Shown here: positions 1 through 8,594 of the stretch, piece after piece
How the letters are laid out: every line of letters starts with the position of its first letter
Numbering within the stretch: the first letter of the stretch is position 1
Assembly: GCF_902491285.1 (NCBI RefSeq)
Contig: NZ_CABUHK010000003.1
Location: 1-64,000 of the forward strand
DNA: 64,000 bases
Reading direction: 5' to 3'
Source of the DNA: an uncultured Bacteroides sp.
Lineage (GTDB): Bacteria > Bacteroidota > Bacteroidia > Bacteroidales > Bacteroidaceae
The notes under the pieces: model-generated
What the model saw: only the letters and a program-made list of their open reading frames with translations
Databases searched by the model: none
Told to the model about the DNA's origin: nothing
Made by a program: the position numbers and the translations under genes

Positions 1-35
1 CATTTGATCCATTGTGCGCGTGTGGCTTGTCTCAT
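1..35 (-). CDS. Probable signal peptidase I, first codons only (partial)
   Basis: Read on the minus strand from the ATG at 35-33, the frame is open to the window edge and begins MRQATRAQWIK. This resembles the cytoplasmic N-terminus of Bacteroides signal peptidase I. In Bacteroides genomes lepB commonly follows dapB, and this frame starts 35 bases after the dapB stop in the same direction. Only eleven residues are visible, so identity rests mainly on gene order. It could be another short-tailed membrane protein. Confidence 0.45.
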   Translation of the reverse strand, partial: MRQATRAQWIK

Positions 36-70
36 AATGTTATATTTGTTTAGAACTGGGTTCTGAAATC

Positions 71-835
71 TTAATCGTTCAAGAATGGGAATAAATCACT
101 CATGCCCAAATAGCCTTCGTGTTGGGCTGTATATTCGGCTGCCAATACGGCACCCAATACGAATCCGCCACGGCTTTTGGCATCGTGGGTGATGGTGATG
201 CTGTCCACGTCAGATTCATAGCGTACGGAATGAAGCCCGAAAACTTCTCCTTCACGGATAGAGCCGATGGGAAGTTCGTTGGCGGCACACTCATTGGTTC
301 CGCTGACGGTTCCGTCCGGTGCTGCAAAGGTTCCTTTCACCCATTTGTCTTTGCGGTCCAGGTTCTGCAGGATACCTTCCGCCAGTGTGATGGCTGTTCC
401 GCTGGGAGCGTCCAGTTTATGGACATGGTGTGTCTCGCTCATGGTGACGTCATAACCGGGGAATTGGTTCATAATCTTGGCGAGGTACTTGTTCAGCGCA
501 GAGAATATAGTCACTCCCAGACTGAAATTAGATGACCAGAAAAGTGTTTTTCCGCCTTCCGTACAGAGTCTCTTGATTTCTTCGCCATGCTCGTCCATCC
601 ATCCTGTACTGCCTGACACTAGTTTCACTCCGGCTTTGAAAGCTTTTATATAATTATTGTAAGCTACCATCGGATTGGTGAATTCAATGGCTACATCGGC
701 AGATTTGAACGCTTCCGATTCGAAGTCATCCTGATTATTGATGTCAATGATGCAGACGATTTCATGTCCGCGACTACGGGCAACCTTTTCTATCTCTTTG
801 CCCATCTTTCCGTAACCGATCAGTGCTATTTTCAT
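71..835 (-). CDS. dapB: 4-hydroxy-tetrahydrodipicolinate reductase
   Basis: Reduces 4-hydroxy-tetrahydrodipicolinate with NAD(P)H in the cytoplasmic diaminopimelate/lysine pathway. The protein opens with a dinucleotide-binding glycine motif (GYGKMGK). It carries the family's substrate/catalytic segment in the order ETHHVHKLDAPSGTA, with the paired His and the Lys of the DapB signature. The length of 254 residues fits the family. An in-frame ATG lies 21 bases upstream at 856, but the -7 box at 868-875 would put the transcript start almost on it. The ATG at 835 also begins directly with the conserved MKIALIGYG, so it is preferred. Probably co-transcribed with the downstream lepB-like gene. Confidence 0.95.
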   Translation of the reverse strand: MKIALIGYGKMGKEIEKVARSRGHEIVCIIDINNQDDFESEAFKSADVAIEFTNPMVAYNNYIKAFKAGVKLVSGSTGWMDEHGEEIKRLCTEGGKTLFWSSNFSLGVTIFSALNKYLAKIMNQFPGYDVTMSETHHVHKLDAPSGTAITLAEGILQNLDRKDKWVKGTFAAPDGTVSGTNECAANELPIGSIREGEVFGLHSVRYESDVDSITITHDAKSRGGFVLGAVLAAEYTAQHEGYLGMSDLFPFLND

Positions 836-867
836 TGTTTTCTGACTTATATTCAAAATAATAGTCG

Positions 868-875
868 CAAAGATA
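868..875 (-). promoter_or_regulatory. Candidate -7 box for dapB
   Basis: The minus strand reads TATCTTTG, a full match to the Bacteroides -7 consensus TAnnTTTG, 33 bases upstream of the chosen dapB ATG. No clear -33 TTTG was found. It lies back to back with the plus-strand box at 886-893. Confidence 0.5.
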
Positions 876-885
876 AGATTTTTAT

Positions 886-893
886 TACATTTG
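886..893 (+). promoter_or_regulatory. Candidate -7 box for the DUF2851 gene
   Basis: TACATTTG matches TAnnTTTG and stands 26 bases before the ATG at 919, giving a leader of roughly 20 bases. No good -33 element is seen. Confidence 0.5.
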
Positions 894-918
894 CAGTGTA
901 CATTAACGTCTTGTTAAC

Positions 919-2202
919 ATGGAACACCTTCTCCACTACGTGTGGAAACATAAATTATTTCCTCTGAAAGTACTGCAAACCACCAAAGGCTTACCGGTAG
1001 AAGTGATTGATTCCGGTCTGCAAAACCCGAACGCCGGTCCCGACTTTTTCAATGCTAAACTAAAAATAGACGGTACCTTATGGGTGGGAAATATTGAAAT
1101 ACACACCCATGCTTCGGACTGGTTCCGCCACGGACACAACTGTGACAAGGCTTATGACTCGGTGATTCTCCATGTAGTGGGAGAGGCGGACGAAGAGATA
1201 ACCCGCACTAACGGCGGGCAGATTCCGCAACTGGTCCTGGCTTGTCCTGAAAATGTGCAGTCTCATTACCACGAACTTTGTGTTGCCGACCAATATCCAG
1301 CCTGTCATCCTGTGCTTGCTTCTCTCCCAAAACTGACCGTTCATTCCTGGCTGACAGCCTTACAAACCGAGCGATTGGAGCAAAAGGCGCAATTAATAAC
1401 GCAGCGTCTGGAATATTGTAACAATAACTGGGAAGACGCTTTCTTTATCACCCTTGCCCGTAATTTCGGTTTCGGCTTGAATGGCGACGCTTTTGAGACA
1501 TGGGCGGGATTGCTACCGTTTCGTGCGATGGACAAGCACCGGAATGATTTGTTTCAGATAGAAGCTTTTTTCTACGGTCTGGCGGGATTGTTTGAAGATA
1601 CGTTCCGGAAAAAAGAGCAGGAGGACGAGTACAGCCTTCGTCTTTGCAAAGAGTTTCGTTATTTGCAACGGAAGTTTGAGATTACTCAGGTGATGGATGC
1701 TACATTGTGGCGTTTTCTAAGGCTTCGTCCGGAGAACTTTCCCCATATTCGCCTGGCACAGTTGGCCTATCTCTATCAGAAGGGGGATAAGTTGTTCTCG
1801 CGGTTGCTGGAAGCGGAGACTTTGGCGGAAGTCAGAAAGTTGTTGGACGCGCGTACCTCTTCCTATTGGGAGAACCATTATCTGTTCGGGCGGCTTTCTG
1901 CGAAAAAGGATAAAACGGTGGGAGAGAAGTCACAAAATCTGATTGTGATTAATACGCTGATCCCTTTTCTGTATACCTACGGGTTGCATAAAGCGGACGA
2001 ACGGATGTGTGAACGTGCCGGCCGTTTCCTGGAAGAGTTGAAGGCTGAAGATAATCATATCATCCGTGCGTGGAGTGATGCCGGACTGCCGGTTGTCACT
2101 GCGGCGGACAGCCAGGCGTTGATACAGTTGCAGAAGGAGTATTGCGATAAACGGAAATGCCTGTTCTGCCGCTTTGGCTATGAGTATCTGCGGCACAAGT
2201 AA
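919..2202 (+). CDS. DUF2851 family protein
   Basis: A 427-residue soluble protein with no signal peptide or membrane segment. It matches the Bacteroidetes DUF2851 family: an N-terminal block rich in Gly/Asn/Pro (LQNPNAGPDFFNAKL, then GNIEIHTHASDW), a helical middle and a Cys-rich C-terminus (CDKRKCLFCRFG). The NPNAGPDF...GNIEIH arrangement of acidic and His residues recalls nuclease-type metal sites. That is an inference from pattern only, and the function is unknown. It is divergent from dapB with a private promoter, and nothing downstream is tightly linked, since the next gene has its own -7 box. Confidence 0.85.
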   Translation: MEHLLHYVWKHKLFPLKVLQTTKGLPVEVIDSGLQNPNAGPDFFNAKLKIDGTLWVGNIEIHTHASDWFRHGHNCDKAYDSVILHVVGEADEEITRTNGGQIPQLVLACPENVQSHYHELCVADQYPACHPVLASLPKLTVHSWLTALQTERLEQKAQLITQRLEYCNNNWEDAFFITLARNFGFGLNGDAFETWAGLLPFRAMDKHRNDLFQIEAFFYGLAGLFEDTFRKKEQEDEYSLRLCKEFRYLQRKFEITQVMDATLWRFLRLRPENFPHIRLAQLAYLYQKGDKLFSRLLEAETLAEVRKLLDARTSSYWENHYLFGRLSAKKDKTVGEKSQNLIVINTLIPFLYTYGLHKADERMCERAGRFLEELKAEDNHIIRAWSDAGLPVVTAADSQALIQLQKEYCDKRKCLFCRFGYEYLRHK

Positions 2203-2262
2203 TCCGGCTGGGGATACGTAAAGATTTAGCTCCTGAAATAACTAAGATATCAAACTTGTCAT

Positions 2263-2270
2263 TATCTTTG
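2263..2270 (+). promoter_or_regulatory. Candidate -7 box for the DUF4348-type lipoprotein
   Basis: TATCTTTG matches TAnnTTTG 35 bases before the ATG at 2305. Confidence 0.45.
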
Positions 2271-2304
2271 CAGCGTCAATTAAACTCTTAATTTATATAG
2301 TGTT

Positions 2305-2865
2305 ATGAGAGCTAAAAAGTTTATATGCTGCTTGTTGGCCATGGTGCTGTTTGCAGGTGTTTCGTTCATCTCTTGCGGTAATAGTTCGAAAGCAAAAGCT
2401 GACAGTGAAGCGGCTGTCGGATCCGGTGAGGATTTCAAGTCGTTTTTGGATAAGTTTACTTCCAGTGCGGCATTCCAATATACCCGTATCAAGTTTCCGT
2501 TGAAAACTCCGATTACCTTATTGGCAGATGACGGTGAAACCGAGAAAACATTCCCTTTTACCAAGGAAAAATGGCCGTTGCTGGATAGTGAGACAATGAA
2601 GGAAGAACGTATCTCTCAGGAAGAAGGTGGTATCTATGTCTCCAAGTTCACAGTGAACGAGCCCAAACATAAGGTGTTCGAGGCGGGATATGAAGAATCA
2701 GAGATCGACTTACGTGTCGAATTCGAACTTTCGCCTGATGGAAAATGGTATGTAGTGGATTGCTATACAGGCTGGTATGGTTATGACCTGCCTGTTGGAG
2801 AGTTGAAACAGACCATAGAACAGGTGAAAGAAGAGAATGCGGCATTCAAGGAGATACATCCTTAG
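2305..2865 (+). CDS. DUF4348-type lipoprotein
   Basis: A 186-residue exported lipoprotein. A short basic start and hydrophobic stretch end in a lipobox (FISCGN, Cys at about residue 25), followed by an acidic, Ser/Gly-rich linker. The mature part alternates charged strands (FKSFLDKFTSS, RIKFPL, WYVVDCYTGWYG) and resembles the Bacteroides DUF4348 family, a small single-domain NTF2-like fold. It is monocistronic: its own -7 box precedes it and a strong hairpin terminator follows. Function is unknown. No Asp at +2 retains it at the inner membrane, so the outer membrane is likely. Confidence 0.75.
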   Translation: MRAKKFICCLLAMVLFAGVSFISCGNSSKAKADSEAAVGSGEDFKSFLDKFTSSAAFQYTRIKFPLKTPITLLADDGETEKTFPFTKEKWPLLDSETMKEERISQEEGGIYVSKFTVNEPKHKVFEAGYEESEIDLRVEFELSPDGKWYVVDCYTGWYGYDLPVGELKQTIEQVKEENAAFKEIHP

Positions 2866-2872
2866 AAAGTAC

Positions 2873-2917
2873 AATCGGTAATAAGTGATCGGTTGTTACC
2901 GATTGCTTATTTTTTTT
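2873..2917 (+). terminator. Rho-independent terminator after the DUF4348-type gene
   Basis: A nine-base-pair stem (AATCGGTAA at 2873-2881 with TTACCGATT at 2896-2904) is followed by GCTTA and a run of eight T. It sits between convergent genes. Confidence 0.8.
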
Positions 2918-3440
2918 ACGGTTCTCCTACATAGTATCCCAATTCGGATTCTTTTCCGTCCACCATCTCTCTGACAATACCGTTTTTAGTGTTGAACTCC
3001 TGGTAGAGTTCTTCATAATCGCGCGTATAATCAGCGTCCGGCACTACATTGACGTCGAATCTCAGTTCGGCTCTTCCGTGAGGAAGCATATTGCCGTAAA
3101 TCCGGATACGGTGGATGACTTCTCCTACATTCTTAATGCTGTTGTAGGTTGCCTTGAACTGACGGATACCGTCTTCCGGGATGATGATATGCGAACTTTT
3201 GTCCAGGATGATGCAACCGCAGGAAGGCTGCATCTCCGAGATAATCAAAGGAGCGTCTCCTGTATTGGTGATAGTGAACATGATGTCAAGTTGCTGCCCT
3301 TGTTTGATGGGATAGTAATGTCTGACGGAATCCTTTATGGTCATGCTCGTGGGGCGCACTTCCTTTCTGCATCCTGCAAAGCAGAAAGGAAGCACGGTCA
3401 AGAGGAGAATATAGATGATAGTTTTGCTCATAGTTGCCAT
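2916..3440 (-). CDS. DUF1573 lipoprotein
   Basis: A 174-residue exported protein with a lipobox (CFAGC near residue 23) and one DUF1573 domain. The hallmark is the SCGC segment after a beta-rich stretch (FTITNTGDAPLIISEMQPSCGC), an ASH/MSP-like immunoglobulin fold common in Bacteroidetes secreted proteins. It is the last gene of the leftward five-gene operon, 35 bases after the DUF4838 gene. Its role beside an exopolysaccharide machine is unknown. A periplasmic scaffold or a partner of the lipoprotein enzyme is a guess. A second Met three codons in (3431) is an equally possible start. Confidence 0.8.
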   Translation of the reverse strand: MATMSKTIIYILLLTVLPFCFAGCRKEVRPTSMTIKDSVRHYYPIKQGQQLDIMFTITNTGDAPLIISEMQPSCGCIILDKSSHIIIPEDGIRQFKATYNSIKNVGEVIHRIRIYGNMLPHGRAELRFDVNVVPDADYTRDYEELYQEFNTKNGIVREMVDGKESELGYYVGEP

Positions 3441-3475
3441 TGTTTTTTAGTATGTCACTTTTTCGGGAGGACTCG

Positions 3476-5629
3476 TTATGGAATGAATGCTATTTCATCC
3501 ACGCCGATTTGAGCTCCCGGCTTTTTTGTACCGATAATTTTTATACTTAACGACTCCGTTCCGTTCAGGTCAACGGGGATGACGGCTTTTACCATCTCTC
3601 CCTTTTCAACGGAATCTTCTGCGTTTAGGTTTATTTTCTTATAACTTGTCCCGTCTCCCGATACTTCGATTTGTTGCGGTGCATATATGCGATGTCTGGG
3701 AAGATTCAGGAAACTGATATAAACTGTTCCTGATTCATTGATTTCTTTCACGGGCAAGTCGATGGTACATTCTTCTTGCGGGAAGATGAGCCAGCCGAAA
3801 TGATAGTTGTCGGGCAAACCGTGTGTGCCGTCTGTCAGTCTTTTCAGGCTGTTTTTATTCGTTTGGGGAGTTGAAGACGGAGCAATTCCCAGAAATGCAT
3901 TCTTCTTTATGTCGGAAGCAAGTATATATTGTTCCCATTCCTTTATATAATAGTCGATTTCATTGGACGACTCATTATAACAATCCATTCCGGCGAATGC
4001 TTTATGTTCTTTCAGTTGGGTTATCCATTTCCGTGCCTGAGGATTCGCCTGGATTTCTTTTCCGTTTCGTTTGGCATATCCGTAAATATCATAGCTGTGA
4101 TCACGCCCCATTTCCAGCCGTGTGAAAGACAAGGCTGTCTGGAGTCCGTGAAGCTTTTTACGTTCCTGCCCTTTTGCGTCAGAAACAAAATCCCCCATTT
4201 CATCATAGAATCTGGTGAATTTCTCCGGATTGAGGAATGAATTCTCTGATTCCCGGATTCCAGCGTAAAGCCCCAGTTTCTTTCCCGACTGAGTGCTGTT
4301 CTCCAAGTCGATATAATAATCGTACAGCCATTTCTTTGATACGGGATATTCCTGATTGAAATAGTTTCTGACTAAATTATCTACGGACTGTTCCGGATTA
4401 ATAAGGAGTGCCGATAATACAAAAGTTCTCATTTCATCGAAAGAAGAGTAGTTGTATCCGCTTCCGTTAAAGAAGATGCCGCTGGCTCCGTGTTGCTTGA
4501 AAAACCGAAGCCGTTGCTGGGCTATCTTTAATATGGGGAAAGGAGTTAGGTAATCATCAAAGTTGTTGATATAATCCCATATATAGATATTCTTCGTTAC
4601 TTTTTTCCAGTTCTCCAATTGCCGGGCAAACTTCTTTTCCTGTGCGTCCTTGCCATCTATCCGGCGGAGCGGGAAGTCTATGGTGCTGACCATTACTCCG
4701 GCATTTGCCGGTAATGGCTTGTCCGTGGCCTGTTGTGTGCTCCGATAGGAAGTGGTAAAGAAGAAATGCTTCGGGAAACGCTGTGCCAGGCGGAGTATCA
4801 ACTCGGTGACGGCAGGTGTTGCGTTCTTTTCTGTATTTCCTATGGCGGTACAGCTTGCGCATGTGCAGGCGTAAGGATTATCATCCGGTGCGATGACAAA
4901 ACGGGAATTCCCCTTTTCACCGAAGTTATTCACGATATAGCCTTCAATCTGCCGGTACATCTCCGGAGAAGAGAAGCAAAGCTGTGAGCCGTCTGTCTTT
5001 CCATGGATGGTGGCATACACTTTGTCTACATTGTCTCCCAGTACTTTTCGCAGGTTGTGTCCCCATATACCCCAACTGTCGTCGAAGTTATTAAGCCCCA
5101 TCACGCCTGTATAGTCGGGATTCAGACCTGCCGGAGAGTAGATGCTTTGATAATCGAAAGCAAAAGTGCCGCAAGTGTCTGTCAGGTTGACGAGAGCTGG
5201 CAGCAGGTCGGAACCGTCTATACGCGGGTCTTCCTTACTTATTTTTTTTATGAGCTGATATTGCAGCCATAACATTTGTCGGTCGTCAGAAGCCGTCAAT
5301 TTTATATCTGCTCCTTTGCGGGAAATTCTGAATCCTTCCTGTGCCGTAGGGTCTATCTGTATGATGACGTGCCACATCTCTTTCTCTGAAACTCCAAAAG
5401 CGACCATTTCATCGTCATTTGCACGTTTCTTGAGATGCTCGTAGAGGTATTTTGCCCATCGGGTGTCCCGGTTGGTCGGGTCTTCCCCAATCGTGACGAG
5501 GTATCCTTCTTTGGACGGAAACATCTCCGTACGTGCTTGCATGCGGCAACCGGACAAAAGGCAGCAAATGCATATCATTCCTGCCAACAGAGGACAGAGC
5601 TTGTCAGAATGAGATATAGATTTGTGCAT
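3476..5629 (-). CDS. DUF4838 lipoprotein, glycosidase-like
   Basis: A 717-residue lipoprotein with signal peptide and lipobox LLSGC (Cys28). Residues about 45-135 resemble the small domain preceding the barrel in GH20/GH67 enzymes. Residues about 140-480 form a DUF4838 TIM-barrel-like region with the family's Cys cluster (APDDNPYACTCASC). The C-terminal ~110 residues look like a discoidin-type beta sandwich (VYISFLNLP, then IEVSGDGTSYK). No substrate is known. The gene overlaps the end of the upstream TPR/porin gene by 26 bases, implying translational coupling. In the Pga system the same slot holds PgaB, a lipoprotein with a glycosidase-like barrel, so processing of the exported glycan is the inferred role. 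Confidence 0.8.
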   Translation of the reverse strand: MHKSISHSDKLCPLLAGMICICCLLSGCRMQARTEMFPSKEGYLVTIGEDPTNRDTRWAKYLYEHLKKRANDDEMVAFGVSEKEMWHVIIQIDPTAQEGFRISRKGADIKLTASDDRQMLWLQYQLIKKISKEDPRIDGSDLLPALVNLTDTCGTFAFDYQSIYSPAGLNPDYTGVMGLNNFDDSWGIWGHNLRKVLGDNVDKVYATIHGKTDGSQLCFSSPEMYRQIEGYIVNNFGEKGNSRFVIAPDDNPYACTCASCTAIGNTEKNATPAVTELILRLAQRFPKHFFFTTSYRSTQQATDKPLPANAGVMVSTIDFPLRRIDGKDAQEKKFARQLENWKKVTKNIYIWDYINNFDDYLTPFPILKIAQQRLRFFKQHGASGIFFNGSGYNYSSFDEMRTFVLSALLINPEQSVDNLVRNYFNQEYPVSKKWLYDYYIDLENSTQSGKKLGLYAGIRESENSFLNPEKFTRFYDEMGDFVSDAKGQERKKLHGLQTALSFTRLEMGRDHSYDIYGYAKRNGKEIQANPQARKWITQLKEHKAFAGMDCYNESSNEIDYYIKEWEQYILASDIKKNAFLGIAPSSTPQTNKNSLKRLTDGTHGLPDNYHFGWLIFPQEECTIDLPVKEINESGTVYISFLNLPRHRIYAPQQIEVSGDGTSYKKINLNAEDSVEKGEMVKAVIPVDLNGTESLSIKIIGTKKPGAQIGVDEIAFIP

Positions 5630-8570
5630 AGATATTATATAAGTTTTTATAACGTGTCGATATGGATTCTATCCGGTTGAGCGGACTGGTTCCTTTCACC
5701 GTATTCGTCTGGTTATAATAGGTATTCCAGGTGCCCATTAATCCTATGGTAATGTTGGGGCTGACCATGTATTGTCCCCCTAAGCCCACCATTGTATTGG
5801 TGTGCGAGAAAGAACCGGGCAGGGCATAGTCCAGCACGGCTGTCTCCGGTGCCGAGCCGATGCTCGCCATGGCGTTGATATTTGTCTTTCCGTCGTTGGC
5901 AGGGAAATACTTGGCGCCAATCTGGGCATTGTAATAGAAGTTGGAGTTGAAGAAGTGCAAGTCCAGTTTCGTATTCAGCCGGACTACTTCGATAGTCTTG
6001 GCTACTTCTCCGCCAAGAGTCAGCAAGTTTGTCTTTGACTCGTCCCAGCCGGTAAATAAGAACCCGTTCTCCCCGTTGCTGCCTGCAAAGAATTCATCAT
6101 TCCATTCGTAATGCTTGTTGTAGGCGGCTACACGTCTGTATCCTACGTGGACTCCTATTTCCCAGTCGTTTTTGAGGTAATGCCTTACGGCAATATCGGC
6201 AGAAATTTCCGGAAAGTATTCGGTGGCGAGGGCTGCGTTGACTGTAGCGCTCCATTTAGGGGAGAAATGATGTGTCCATTCGCCTTGTACCTGTATGCCG
6301 ACTCCGCCCGGCGTCTGTTCCTCGGCTTCCATGTTGTCGCTTGCCGAGCCGCTTCTTCCCGCATAGTTGAGACGTCCCGTATAGGTGTTCTTCCGGTTCT
6401 TCCGGGTGTATTCGGCAGTTGCGACAGAAGTGATGATGTCTTCTTCTCCATAACGTGCACGCAGGTAAGTCAATGCTATTTCATTTTTGAGCATCATGCT
6501 TCTAAGACCCGACAAGTGCCGTTGAAAAGAGCGATATTCCATGATGGACGGTTCGTAGAACTTCTGGTAATAGTAAGCTGAATCGGCCTGTCTGTTGGCT
6601 TCATATACTACTCCCTTGGTGTATTTCAGCGAACGGTTCTGACTGTCATAAAGCAGGGCTGTATCGAGTACGGCGAGAGCTTGTTCAGGGGCTTTCGCTT
6701 TTGTCAACTGCAAGGCGTGGTATTCGCTGCTTTGCGAGAAGGCACCGATAATCTCTTTGTTGCTCGGGTACTTGTTGAGTATCGGTTTCAGAAACTCCAA
6801 AGAGGCTTCATATCTCTTGTCACGCTCAAGGATAGTCGCTCTTTTGGCTTGGAAGAACGGTTCTTCGGGGTAGTAGTTGATGGCTTGTTCCGTATATTTC
6901 TCGAATTCATCGTATTTTCCTAGTAAACCGGCTGAGTTGATGGCATACCGTAATCCCAAATCGCTCGATGGATTCAAGCTGACGAGTTTGACCGCTTCGC
7001 TATATGCTTTTTTTGTAGCTCCCGCTTCCATGCATTTCTTGATATAAGGAACGGCTAGTTCTTCGTATCCGATGACGTAGAAGATGCGCATATCTTCATC
7101 ACTTTGCTCGATGGCGGATAGATAAAGTTGCAAGGCTTCTTCGGTTTTGTCCATTTTATCGAGAATAAATGCCCTTTTCAACGTGCCGTTTTCATATTCC
7201 GGGAAGTGAAGGGTGATGGTGTCCAAGGTGGCGAGTGCTTCGTTGTAGCGTTTCATATTTATGTAGCAGCTCAACGTTTTTTCCCAAGCAGCGCCATTGA
7301 CTTCGTTGTCAAGATGCCTTTGGGAAACAAATAGCACATGAGGTAATGCTTCTGCATACAGGCCGAGTTCCATTAACTTTTCCGCTTTCTTCATGTGCTG
7401 TGCAGACATGGCTAATGTGATGTCATAGTCATCGGGATACATGTCATACAGTTTCTTCAAAGCCGAATAGGCGAGGTCGTCCTCGTTCATCTGGCGATAA
7501 AGCATATACTCTTTATATAAAATACCTTTATCTGAGTTGCCATATTGCTTCTTGGCTTCCCGGATATAGAACAATGCATCGTCGGTATATCCCCTTGTCA
7601 CCGAAGTATTCAGCAGATACTCCAACGCTTCTTTGTTCTTGTTTCCCCCTTCATAGGCCATTCCGTACAGTACATAGGGATCCCGTTGCTTTTCCGCTCG
7701 GGCAGCTTCCATCAGCAAGTCGTTATACATACGGCGTATGGCAGGGCTGTTGTTCCTTCTCATTTGTTCACGCATAAATGCCAGCGCTTCAGGATAACGT
7801 GCCAATTCACCGAGGATAGAAGCTCTTTTTACGATGAGAGCACTGCTTCCGGGCAAGGCAGCCAAGCCATTGGACGACCAGCCTAAAGCTGCTTCCCGGT
7901 TCCCTTCCTGCAAGTGCAGATTGATAATGTCCAGGTAATACTCTTCATTGTCAGGAGATACTTTGATTAGTTCCGTCAATTTCTCAATTGCTTCTTTCCG
8001 GTTGCCGCCCTTTTTCATCTGCTGATAGCCTATCTCCATACTGTAGATATAATCTTTTCTCAGAATGGTGTCGTTCGGGTAAATCTGGTTGATCCGTTTC
8101 AGCAGGCGGTCGGCTTCCACATCGTTGTTCTGTTTACGATACAATTCAATCTTTCTCCGCCATAAGCCTCGCCAATACGGGTTCACTTCCAATAATTCGT
8201 TCACATAACAAATGGCACTGGAATAGTTCTCCGTAATATCTTCTACGTCTACCAGTAAATGCTTGGCATTGACGTTATTGTAATTGTTATCAACAGCTTT
8301 GACAAGATGGTAGCGCGACTGGTCATAGTCCTTTTCGTGGAACCAGTACTTGCCCATAAGCCATTCAAGGTCAGAAACATTCGGGTATTTCTGAAGCCCT
8401 TCGTCCAATATCTCTTTCCCCGCTTCCCACTCTTCGTTAGCAAAATGCTCCTGTACAATCTGGGCATATTGCTCCGGTGTCTGGAAGCCTTTGTCGGTAC
8501 CTACGGAAGAGGTAATCAGCAAAAGCAGACAGCCTAATATGGTAATCTTATGGAGAAATTCTCTGTTCAT
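5604..8570 (-). CDS. TPR protein with C-terminal YaiO-type outer-membrane beta-barrel
   Basis: A 988-residue exported protein. A signal peptide (about residues 1-24) leads into a long superhelix of tetratricopeptide-like repeats to about residue 700, with many A.....Y......A spacings such as EEALQLYLSAIEQ. The final ~265 residues alternate polar and hydrophobic strands rich in Gly and aromatics and end in a terminal Phe (YAQIYISF), as expected for a YaiO-family outer-membrane barrel. TPR plus barrel is the architecture of PgaA and BcsC, which export glycan across the outer membrane. It lies 24 bases after the GT2 gene and overlaps the next gene. Glycan export is inferred from this architecture and context. 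Confidence 0.85.
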   Translation of the reverse strand: MNREFLHKITILGCLLLLITSSVGTDKGFQTPEQYAQIVQEHFANEEWEAGKEILDEGLQKYPNVSDLEWLMGKYWFHEKDYDQSRYHLVKAVDNNYNNVNAKHLLVDVEDITENYSSAICYVNELLEVNPYWRGLWRRKIELYRKQNNDVEADRLLKRINQIYPNDTILRKDYIYSMEIGYQQMKKGGNRKEAIEKLTELIKVSPDNEEYYLDIINLHLQEGNREAALGWSSNGLAALPGSSALIVKRASILGELARYPEALAFMREQMRRNNSPAIRRMYNDLLMEAARAEKQRDPYVLYGMAYEGGNKNKEALEYLLNTSVTRGYTDDALFYIREAKKQYGNSDKGILYKEYMLYRQMNEDDLAYSALKKLYDMYPDDYDITLAMSAQHMKKAEKLMELGLYAEALPHVLFVSQRHLDNEVNGAAWEKTLSCYINMKRYNEALATLDTITLHFPEYENGTLKRAFILDKMDKTEEALQLYLSAIEQSDEDMRIFYVIGYEELAVPYIKKCMEAGATKKAYSEAVKLVSLNPSSDLGLRYAINSAGLLGKYDEFEKYTEQAINYYPEEPFFQAKRATILERDKRYEASLEFLKPILNKYPSNKEIIGAFSQSSEYHALQLTKAKAPEQALAVLDTALLYDSQNRSLKYTKGVVYEANRQADSAYYYQKFYEPSIMEYRSFQRHLSGLRSMMLKNEIALTYLRARYGEEDIITSVATAEYTRKNRKNTYTGRLNYAGRSGSASDNMEAEEQTPGGVGIQVQGEWTHHFSPKWSATVNAALATEYFPEISADIAVRHYLKNDWEIGVHVGYRRVAAYNKHYEWNDEFFAGSNGENGFLFTGWDESKTNLLTLGGEVAKTIEVVRLNTKLDLHFFNSNFYYNAQIGAKYFPANDGKTNINAMASIGSAPETAVLDYALPGSFSHTNTMVGLGGQYMVSPNITIGLMGTWNTYYNQTNTVKGTSPLNRIESISTRYKNLYNIYAQIYISF

Positions 8571-8594
8571 CCTGTCTTGTTGTTTATTTCTAAC

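Noticed and set aside
6111..6581. 156-codon open frame on the plus strand
   Set aside because: It is antisense to the barrel-coding part of the TPR/YaiO gene and lacks domain features, so it is a shadow of the GC-richer coding strand.
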